Source: CAZIWW01 sp964543275
GTDB taxonomy: Bacteria; Patescibacteriota; Minisyncoccia; Moranbacterales; UBA11712
Direction: 5' to 3'
Assembly: GCA_964543275.1 (NCBI GenBank)
Contig: CAZIWW010000017.1
Coordinates: 1 to 16,744, forward strand
DNA length: 16,744 bases
Shown: positions 4,596 through 9,920 of the stretch, piece by piece
Numbering within the stretch: position 1 is the first letter of the stretch
Layout: every line of letters starts with the position of its first letter
Program-made: the position numbers and the translations under genes
Notes under the pieces: generated by a model
Told to the model about the DNA's origin: nothing
Database searches by the model: none
Seen by the model: the letters and a program-made list of their open reading frames with translations, nothing else

Positions 4596-4814
4596 TTATA
4601 ATTGGACTTGCAAATAGCGGTTTATAGCCTTTTTCTGAGATAACATTACAAACCCCCCTATTCTTTCGCACAGTAGTCCCGCCAAATTGCCGTTGTGTTC
4701 CATAACGCAACCGAGACAAACCCTAGGTTGTTCCTTTAATCCCCAAGCAAGATGCCAGGGGATTACAATAATACCTGGGCGTTTCCCGCACATATGACAA
4801 AGATAATGTGTCAT
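4596..4814 (-). CDS. Small zinc-ribbon-like protein behind the unit 4 attenuator
   Basis: I place the start at ATG 4814 (MTHYLCHMCGKRPG...), 8 nt from the perfect AAGGAGG (4823-4829). ATG 4820 and GTG 4823 are too close to that SD. The 72-aa product has knuckles C6/C9 (CHMC) and C33/C36 (CLGC), a further C49, and His 3, 7, 21 and 40, a typical pair of metal-binding knuckles about 24 residues apart. The C-terminus is basic. The operon partner starts 25 nt downstream. Not assigned to a family; resemblance to the other small Cys-rich products here lies in knuckle layout, not in obvious sequence identity. Confidence 0.72.
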   Translation of the reverse strand: MTHYLCHMCGKRPGIIVIPWHLAWGLKEQPRVCLGCVMEHNGNLAGLLCERIGGFVMLSQKKAINRYLQVQL

Positions 4815-4840
4815 TGCCATCACCTCCTTGTAAATTGTTA

Positions 4841-5014
4841 AAAAACAAAAAAACTGATCCGAGAATCAGCTTGTTTTGGTCATAAGTTAGATTTTCTGTG
4901 ATTTTATTAGCCGCCGGGTTTTCCTAAGCACAAAACACGCTGATTCTCAAGGTCAGCTCCACATCCTGATCCTGAACCACAGGAAACTAATTTACCATAA
5001 ACATCAACGTGTTT
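4841..5014 (-). promoter_or_regulatory. Transcription attenuator, unit 4
   Basis: Segment 1 is 5003-5014 (minus AAACACGTTGAT) and pairs with 4933-4944 (minus ATCAGCGTGTTT) over 12 bp with one G-U. Segment 2 in full, 4931-4950, can pair with segment 3, 4859-4878, over 20 positions (17 Watson-Crick, two G-U, one mismatch). Segment 3 also builds the terminator AAGCTGAT (4865-4872) with ATCAGTTT (4851-4858), an 8-bp stem with one G-U, followed by T7-G-T5. The folds are mutually exclusive, as in units 2 and 3. Here the Gly/Ser/Cys codons lie between segments 1 and 2 rather than immediately after segment 1, so which codon is sensed is less clear. Confidence 0.78.
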
Positions 5015-5020
5015 CTTCAT
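4907..5020 (-). CDS. Leader peptide, 37 aa, Gly/Ser/Cys-rich
   Basis: This 37-codon ORF ends in a double stop (TAATAA). It begins MKKHVDVYGKLVSC, continues GSGSGCGADLENQRVLCL and ends GKPGG: eight Gly, three Ser and three Cys. The ATG is about 3 nt after the predicted transcript start and lacks an SD. Segments 1 and 2 of the attenuator fall in codons 3-6 and about 24-30. Candidate sensed amino acids are Gly (four codons in the GSGSGCG stretch), Ser or Cys. A secreted or modified peptide precursor was considered because of the Gly/Cys-rich core, but no modifying enzymes are nearby. Confidence 0.62.
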   Translation of the reverse strand: MKKHVDVYGKLVSCGSGSGCGADLENQRVLCLGKPGG

Positions 5021-5029
5021 AGTAACTTT

Positions 5030-5057
5030 AGATTAACATTTGGAAATTAGCTGTCAA
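5030..5057 (-). promoter_or_regulatory. Promoter of unit 4
   Basis: Minus strand: -35 TTGACA (5052-5057), 16-nt spacer, -10 TAATCT (5030-5035) preceded by TGT. The spacer shares AATTT-CAAATGT with the unit 3 promoter. No DnaA-box-like 9-mer is seen here, unlike the other three. Confidence 0.65.
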
Positions 5058-5076
5058 GGGACCCCAATTAATAACT

Positions 5077-5155
5077 AATGAACGGTAAAACTAGCGATCA
5101 AAAACCCCGTCTGGATGAGATAATTATTGTTCACCGCTCATTGCTCCTTGTTCAC
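5077..5155. repeat. Heptameric repeat with inverted arms at the end of the DHFR-like gene
   Basis: 5128-5155 reads as four 7-bp units (TGTTCAC CGCTCAT TGCTCCT TGTTCAC). AATGAACGGT (5077-5086) is the inverted partner of ACCGCTCATT (5133-5142) with one G-U, so the element can fold into a stem. The right arm encodes the last codons of the 5124-5654 gene. Confidence 0.65.
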
Positions 5156-5654
5156 TGTATAAAACCTTATACCTCAAAACCACCGAACTCTCACTAATCC
5201 TATTCTCCTCCAGCAGTTTCAAATCCACATCAAAATCTTTTCCAAAAAGCGACAGGCCGTCGCCGAAAATTTTCGGTTCAACAGTCAAAATTATTTCGTC
5301 AATCAATTTCTTTTCTAAAAATAAAGTGTTTAAGTAAGACCCTCCTCCAAGAATAGCAGACTTATAGCCTATATCCTCCAGTTCTTGCAAAACTCTTTCC
5401 GGCTCGCCGGTTACCCATTTTACATTTTCCACCTCTGGAGGATTTTTTTCTAAAGTAAAAACAACATTGAGCCGATCCGGCAATGGTCCAGGCATAGTGA
5501 AAAAGGTTTTGTCTCCCATAATGACAACGCCATGTTTCTTTGAAATCTCGGCAAATAACTTCTTATCTTCCTTGCTTGTCCAATTCGGAAAATGATCGCT
5601 TGACTTAGCGATCTTGCCATCGACGGTCATAGCCATCATAAGCACTATGTGCAT
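5124..5654 (-). CDS. Dihydrofolate reductase family protein (RibD C-terminal domain type)
   Basis: This 176-aa protein belongs to the DHFR/RibD C-terminal fold, which uses NADPH to reduce folate or a pyrimidine intermediate. Evidence: the N-terminal strand and loop MAMTVDGKIA (about 7-16), a GDKTF segment near 47-51, and the NADPH-binding glycine loop GGGSYL (about 99-104) followed by the family-typical LIDEIILTVEPKIFGDG. It follows thyA in the same direction across the N gap. Thymidylate synthase makes dihydrofolate, so acting as the dihydrofolate reductase is the likely role, although its sequence is RibD-like rather than FolA-like. The last 11 residues (YSEQGAMSGEQ) come from a heptameric repeat and are probably not part of the fold. 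Start: ATG 5654 has no SD; ATG 5639 or 5636 are alternatives. Confidence 0.8.
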   Translation of the reverse strand: MHIVLMMAMTVDGKIAKSSDHFPNWTSKEDKKLFAEISKKHGVVIMGDKTFFTMPGPLPDRLNVVFTLEKNPPEVENVKWVTGEPERVLQELEDIGYKSAILGGGSYLNTLFLEKKLIDEIILTVEPKIFGDGLSLFGKDFDVDLKLLEENRISESSVVLRYKVLYSEQGAMSGEQ

Positions 5655-5679
5655 AAGTCAAAAGTTAAAAGTCAAAAGT
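5655..5679. repeat. Left arm of a heptameric repeat bordering the assembly gap
   Basis: AAGTCAA AAGTTAA AAGTCAA AAGT: period 7, running straight into the N block. It lies upstream of the DHFR-like start. Confidence 0.75.
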
Positions 5680-5779
5680 NNNNNNNNNNNNNNNNNNNNN
5701 NNNNNNNNNNNNNNNNNNNNNNNNNNNNNNNNNNNNNNNNNNNNNNNNNNNNNNNNNNNNNNNNNNNNNNNNNNNNNNN
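5680..5779. other. Assembly gap (100 N)
   Basis: Exactly 100 N, the conventional scaffold gap of unknown length. It is flanked by heptameric repeats in inverted orientation, so a repeat or hairpin probably caused the break. Confidence 0.98.
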
Positions 5780-5817
5780 TATAAATAACCTGTCACGAAA
5801 CGACACCTTAATTTCGC

Positions 5818-5845
5818 ACCTTAAACTTTGCGCTTTGAACTTTTT
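5818..5845. repeat. Right arm of the heptameric repeat after thyA
   Basis: ACCTTAA ACTTTGC GCTTTGA ACTTTTT: period 7. Its reverse complement (AAAAAGT TCAAAGC GCAAAGT) resembles the left arm at 5655-5679, so the gap sits between inverted arms. The last two bases overlap the thyA stop codon. Confidence 0.65.
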
Positions 5846-6845
5846 ATGACCCGCCGACATTAACTATTTCGGCTTTGATAGCCGGGTGCGGGTTATAGCT
5901 TTCCAGAGTAAAATCCTCGTACTTGAAACCGTCAATGTTTTTTATCTCGGGATTCAACTTCATAGTGGGAAAAGGCCGCGGCTCTCGCGATATTTGCTCT
6001 TTAGCTTGTTGGAAATGATTAGAATAGAGGTGAACATCGCCAAAAAAATGAACATAATCGCCGGCGGGAATTCCAGTTACCTGGGACACCATAAGCAGGA
6101 GCAGAGAATAACTGGCGATATTAAACGGCACTCCCAGAAAAAGATCGGCGCTTCTCTGGTACATCCCCAGATTCAGCTTGTCGTTCACCATCGCGAATTG
6201 ATAAGTCGTGTGGCAGAAAGGGGGCACCTCGTTTTTATTTTTTTCCGAAGCCATAGCGTAAATAAAATCAGGATTCCAAGCCGACACGACATATGATTTT
6301 CGATACGGCTTGTCTTTCAGACCTTCAATTACCCACCCCAGTTGGTCAATTTCACGGCCATCGCTAGCAGGCCATCGGCGCCACATCCGACCGTATATCG
6401 TCACCAGATCCCCCCATTTTTTCACAAACTCGCTGTCAGCCGGTTCCGACTTAAGCTTGGCAATGAACTCGTCTTGCTTCATATCCCTTTCGGGACAATT
6501 CTCAAGACAGTACTTGTGATACCCCTTCCAAGCCCACTCATCCCAAATGTGAACATCGCGATCCACGAGATACTTAATGTTCGAGTCTCCTTTTAAAAAC
6601 CAGAGTAACTCTTCAATAATGCCGCGATAAAACACTTTCTTCGTTGTAAGAAGCGGAAATCCCTGACTCAAGTCAAAACGCATTATGCGCCCAAAGACAG
6701 AACGAATAAAAGGTATTTCTTCGCCTCTTTTTTTATACAATTCCTGAACTTCCGGGGTAAGAAATAGCTTCTTATCCGAACCATTTTCCAGAATGTCTTC
6801 CATCAGGTCAAGATATTGGTATTCGGGGTGGGCTTTATTTCTCAT
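5844..6845 (-). CDS. thyA: Thymidylate synthase (ThyA)
   Basis: ThyA methylates dUMP to dTMP with methylene-tetrahydrofolate, releasing dihydrofolate. The match is strong: R48 and FPLLTTKK (63-70), RMWRRWP (153-159), the catalytic-Cys region VPPFCHTTYQF with C211, QRSADLFLGVPFNIASY (230-246), the dUMP-binding HLYSN (272-276) and SREPRP (286-291), and a C-terminal PHPAIKAEI. At 333 aa it is longer than the 264 aa of the E. coli enzyme; extra residues lie at the N-terminus and around 113-145 (KYCLENCPERDMKQ and following). The motif reads PPFCH instead of the usual PPCH, a one-residue insertion before the nucleophile. It lies in the ndk-thyA-DHFR series. The start at 6845 has no clear SD. Confidence 0.96.
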   Translation of the reverse strand: MRNKAHPEYQYLDLMEDILENGSDKKLFLTPEVQELYKKRGEEIPFIRSVFGRIMRFDLSQGFPLLTTKKVFYRGIIEELLWFLKGDSNIKYLVDRDVHIWDEWAWKGYHKYCLENCPERDMKQDEFIAKLKSEPADSEFVKKWGDLVTIYGRMWRRWPASDGREIDQLGWVIEGLKDKPYRKSYVVSAWNPDFIYAMASEKNKNEVPPFCHTTYQFAMVNDKLNLGMYQRSADLFLGVPFNIASYSLLLLMVSQVTGIPAGDYVHFFGDVHLYSNHFQQAKEQISREPRPFPTMKLNPEIKNIDGFKYEDFTLESYNPHPAIKAEIVNVGGS

Positions 6846-6855
6846 TTATAATTTA

Positions 6856-6884
6856 TCTAAGGTTTTTCTAAGGCTCAACCTTGG
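6856..6884. repeat. CTAAGG-family repeat between ndk and thyA
   Basis: CTAAGGT TTTTCTA AGGCTCA ACCTTGG: period 7. CTAAGGCTCAACCTT differs by one base from a half of the perfect palindrome at 12736-12777, so both belong to one dispersed family. Confidence 0.6.
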
Positions 6885-6945
6885 CGGCTGCCAATTAATT
6901 TTTTTCATTAATTTAGCGCTTGCCAAAACAAAACTAAACTTTAGT

Positions 6946-7554
6946 TTATTCCTTAATCCCATCCAAGTTCACATCATAGAGAATGGCTTCCTGAACCAGG
7001 CGGTATTTTAAAATTTCGTCTTCGGAGAACCAGTGTTTTATCTCGGCCTCCGCTTCCTCAACCGATCCCGAGGCGTGAAGGAGATTGCGCACCGCCCTTC
7101 CATCAGTGTCAGCTATGCTATAGGAATCAATGGTTAAGTCTCCTCGAATAGTTCCCACATCCGAAGTTAAAGGCTCCGTGCCGCCAGTAATCTTTCTAAC
7201 AATTTCCACCGCTTGATTGCCCTGCCAAACCATAGCCACTACCGGCCCAGCGGTTAAATATTTTTCCAAGCCGCTTAAAACTCGGTTTCCAATTTCCGCC
7301 GGGTCTTTTGAAGGTGGATTCAGTCCTTTTTTTTCATAAGCCGCAATAGCCTTCCTGCCAGCTTTTTGAATCCAATCCGGATCAATGAGATAATGGGACC
7401 TCACTTGCTCTTTGTTGGGAATAAGCATTTTAAGCGCTATCAACTTTAAACCGGCCCGCTCGTAACGCCTAATAATTTCACCAATCAGCGATCTCTGCAC
7501 TCCGTCTGGTTTGATAATGACAAAAGTTCTCTCCTTATTTGTATAAGTTTTCAT
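6946..7554 (-). CDS. ndk: Nucleoside diphosphate kinase
   Basis: NDK transfers the gamma phosphate of ATP to nucleoside diphosphates through a phospho-His. Seen: ERTFVIIKPDGVQR (8-21, with K15), GTIRGDL (135-141) and the active-site NLLHASGSVEEA with His160, followed by E167-AEI. The protein is 202 aa against about 140 for most bacterial enzymes. The extra length is an insertion after residue 55 (about 58-98, DPDWIQKAGRK... to the LEKYLTAGPVV strand) and a C-terminal tail beyond 177. Such longer NDKs occur in some archaea and CPR bacteria (recalled, not checked). It supplies dNTPs together with thyA and the nrd genes. The start at 7554 has no SD. An AT-rich 8-bp dyad (6931-6947) spans its stop. 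Confidence 0.94.
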   Translation of the reverse strand: MKTYTNKERTFVIIKPDGVQRSLIGEIIRRYERAGLKLIALKMLIPNKEQVRSHYLIDPDWIQKAGRKAIAAYEKKGLNPPSKDPAEIGNRVLSGLEKYLTAGPVVAMVWQGNQAVEIVRKITGGTEPLTSDVGTIRGDLTIDSYSIADTDGRAVRNLLHASGSVEEAEAEIKHWFSEDEILKYRLVQEAILYDVNLDGIKE

Positions 7555-7683
7555 AGTAATTCTAAATTAAAAACTTACAGGTTTAACTCACTTAATCTTA
7601 CTAAACAAAAAAATAAAAATCAAATCTATGCCTCCCAGCTTATAAATCTTTAAGCCAGATGCTGATCCGCTTTTGGCGAAAAA

Positions 7684-8673
7684 TCATAAATCTCTCGCGA
7701 CTGTCTGCCCGTTCTTTTTCAGAGATAGGGGAATCTCTTGAAATTCCAAATTCAAATCCGGATTAATTTTGACAGCCACCGCCAACCCCTCCATTGTCTC
7801 CTGACTAAAATACTGATCAAAAACAAAATTCCCCAGAGAATAATAAATCATTTTGCCATTGTATTCTTCTTTCATCTGCATCACATGCGGGTGCGAGCCA
7901 ATAATAAGATCCGCTCCTTCGTTAACTAACCTATGCGCCAATTTCTTTATCCGACTTCCCGGATCTCCTACTTTGTATTCAGCTCCCCAGTGAGCATAAA
8001 CAATGCTTATGTCCGATTGATTTTTAGCCTTGCCCATATCCTCCAGTGCTTTTTGAAATCCATCATCAATAAACTCATTATAATTCACAAACCCGATTTT
8101 TGCTCCATTTATTTCTTTCACCGAAAATCTTTTGCCGGCGTCCTTGGGATCGCCAAAATACTCCACGTCGGCTTCACTTAAATAATTTCTCGTCTGCTCT
8201 AGTCCGTTAGTTCCAAAATTTAAAATATGATTGTTGCCAAGATTAACCAGTTTTATATTGTGCTCGGCTAAGGTCAAAGCCAGACTTGGACTAAAAGTAA
8301 AAGTCATATGTCCCGGACCTCCGACCCGGCTTCCCACACTCACCGATTTTTTATCCGTAATCGGCCCTTCAAGATTAACAACGACCAAGTCGTAGTCTGA
8401 AAGTAAATCCTTAACGCCTTGAAATATAAAATCATTGCCTTTTTTCTCGGCCGCTTGGCGAATGTAGCGATCGAACATCAAATCGCCGAGGAAAAGAAGT
8501 TTGACTGGTTCTCTTTTATCCTTTTTGCTCACAACAGCCGCGAGCTGCTCGCCGGCAGATTTATCCGCAACCGCGACATTTTCCTCCTTTATATTCTTCT
8601 TTCCGCAACCCGCCAAAAACAAAAGCCCGCCAACAACAACCAGCAAGCCTAGTGTCTCCGCAATCTTTTTCAC
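7684..8673 (-). CDS. CapA/YwtB-like metallophosphatase lipoprotein
   Basis: This protein belongs to the CapA (PgsA/YwtB) family, calcineurin-like phosphatases linked in Bacillus to poly-gamma-glutamate capsule. I use GTG 8673: it overlaps the TGA of the upstream gene in GTGA (4 nt) and gives a classical signal peptide (MKKIAETLGLLVVVGGLLFLAGC) ending in the lipobox LAGC, with Cys23 as the lipidated residue. ATG 8688 is the alternative, 5 codons longer. Catalytic motifs in order: GDLMFDR, NLEGP, GNNH, AHWGAEY, GSHPHV and YSLGNFVFDQ. The enzyme should sit on the outer face of the membrane. Other Pgs genes are absent, so the true substrate is unknown and capsule synthesis should not be assumed. 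The gene is coupled to the ComEC-type hydrolase upstream. Confidence 0.88.
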   Translation of the reverse strand: MKKIAETLGLLVVVGGLLFLAGCGKKNIKEENVAVADKSAGEQLAAVVSKKDKREPVKLLFLGDLMFDRYIRQAAEKKGNDFIFQGVKDLLSDYDLVVVNLEGPITDKKSVSVGSRVGGPGHMTFTFSPSLALTLAEHNIKLVNLGNNHILNFGTNGLEQTRNYLSEADVEYFGDPKDAGKRFSVKEINGAKIGFVNYNEFIDDGFQKALEDMGKAKNQSDISIVYAHWGAEYKVGDPGSRIKKLAHRLVNEGADLIIGSHPHVMQMKEEYNGKMIYYSLGNFVFDQYFSQETMEGLAVAVKINPDLNLEFQEIPLSLKKNGQTVARDL

Positions 8674-9527
8674 TCCACAATCGAGCATTGGTCTTTTGAT
8701 TTAAAACACTTATAAATAATATCTCCCGTCTCATCCGTCCGCCGGACTTTCACTTCCTGTTCTTCCAATCTTGCCAAAGTTTCGCTATGGGGATGACCAT
8801 AAGAATTATTTTTGCCGGCGGATATGATGGCTTCTTTAGGAGTGGCCGCTTTCAAAAATTCGCTGCTGGTTGAATGTTTCGACCCGTGATGAGCCACTTT
8901 TAAATAATCTATATCCAAGTCTTCAGCGATCTCGGCAAGCTTGCTTTCCGCTTCCGATTCGATATCTCCGGTAAATAAAAAGGAATTTTCCCCAAAATCC
9001 AGCCGAGTTACCACGGAACCGCTATTAGCCTCTCCAACTTTAGGATTAATTCTAGCTGGCGGATTTAGAACCTTTAACTCTGCGTTGCCAAAATTTATCT
9101 TGTCGCCCCGCGCCACTTCCAACGTTTCAATTTTATTATAATTAATAACCTCTTTCCATTCTCGAAAAATTGCTGTATCCTTTTCGGCCGCCGTAGCCAG
9201 AACCTTGCCGATCTTGTAATTTCTAGCCACCTCCACCAAGCCGCCGATATGATCCTTATCGGGATGAGTGGCTATTATCAACTCGATTTCCCGATCCGAA
9301 AAGGGGAGATACTTTCCAATCTTAGCAAGCTCTGTTTTCCCGCTCGGCCCGCCGTCAATCAGAATTTGCGTCGTTCCTTTGGAAATCAAAATGGAATCCC
9401 CCTGGCCAACATCCAAAAAAACAACCGTCAGCGACTGCCGGGTTCTGATGTATATTTGGTAGGAAAAATACAGAAAAACAGTTAACAAAACTCCTAGAGA
9501 TATGTAATACAGTCTTCTGTGTTTCAT
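8670..9527 (-). CDS. ComEC-type metallo-beta-lactamase protein with membrane anchor
   Basis: This 285-aa protein is the competence-type metallo-beta-lactamase domain that in most bacteria is the C-terminal part of ComEC. Residues 7-24 form one N-terminal membrane helix. Then come DVGQGDS (39-45), the metal site THPDKDHIGG (87-96), FTGD, AHHGSKHSTS and SYGHPHS. The domain is thought to degrade the non-transforming DNA strand (known for some ComEC proteins, inferred here). The ComEC membrane channel domain is encoded separately upstream (9892-11385), so comEC is split and the pieces are parted by a plus-strand gene. The stop overlaps the start of the CapA-like gene. Confidence 0.9.
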   Translation of the reverse strand: MKHRRLYYISLGVLLTVFLYFSYQIYIRTRQSLTVVFLDVGQGDSILISKGTTQILIDGGPSGKTELAKIGKYLPFSDREIELIIATHPDKDHIGGLVEVARNYKIGKVLATAAEKDTAIFREWKEVINYNKIETLEVARGDKINFGNAELKVLNPPARINPKVGEANSGSVVTRLDFGENSFLFTGDIESEAESKLAEIAEDLDIDYLKVAHHGSKHSTSSEFLKAATPKEAIISAGKNNSYGHPHSETLARLEEQEVKVRRTDETGDIIYKCFKSKDQCSIVE

Positions 9528-9545
9528 TCACTCAATCAATCGCGC

Positions 9546-9585
9546 TATAATTATACTAGAAAAATAAATCTGTTCTTTTGGGAGG
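9546..9585 (+). promoter_or_regulatory. Probable -10 region and SD of the 9594 gene
   Basis: TATAAT (9546-9551) and TATACT (9552-9557) are both possible -10 elements; no good -35 was found. GGGAGG (9580-9585) is a strong SD 8 nt from ATG 9594. Confidence 0.55.
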
Positions 9586-9593
9586 AATAATTT

Positions 9594-9920
9594 ATGTCTC
9601 ACGCGCCTAAATGCTGTAGATACTGCGCTTGCTGGTCAGAACACCTTAAGGGCATTTGTCTAAGAATTCCTAAACCAAAAGCCTGCGGCCCGCTAAGCAC
9701 AAGTTGCTACACTAATCAGGGTTTTTGCGAGACCCTGGGAGAAATCCCAGACGTATTCGAAAAAGCGAGAATCATCTACTCAAAAGGTCTAAGCAGAAAA
9801 GAATTTGTGATGTATTTAAACGGCACCGACGCGGAAATCCACACACTTACAATTTTTAACCTAGCCAAACTTCTTGCATCTCTGGAGGGAACTAGGAAAA
9901 AACTAGCTGATGCATTCTAG
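9594..9920 (+). CDS. Cys-rich small protein, unknown, between the comEC halves
   Basis: This 108-aa protein is unrecognised. Eight Cys lie in the first 45 residues (7, 8, 11, 13, 22, 31, 38, 45), including CCRYCAC, which suggests binding of zinc or an iron-sulfur centre. The rest (about 50-108) looks helical and soluble. The start is well supported by GGGAGG at 8 nt. It is the only plus-strand gene in the 5-16 kb region and sits between the two comEC parts. Its last 29 nt overlap the 3' end of the membrane comEC gene tail-to-tail. With its strong SD and Cys richness it resembles the small zinc-ribbon genes at 2.9-4.8 kb in style, but has no leader peptide attenuator upstream. Confidence 0.75.
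   Translation: MSHAPKCCRYCACWSEHLKGICLRIPKPKACGPLSTSCYTNQGFCETLGEIPDVFEKARIIYSKGLSRKEFVMYLNGTDAEIHTLTIFNLAKLLASLEGTRKKLADAF

Noticed and set aside
4907..5020. Gly/Cys-rich peptide as a RiPP precursor
   Set aside because: No radical SAM maturase, cyclodehydratase, peptidase or exporter lies nearby; the RNA geometry explains the ORF.
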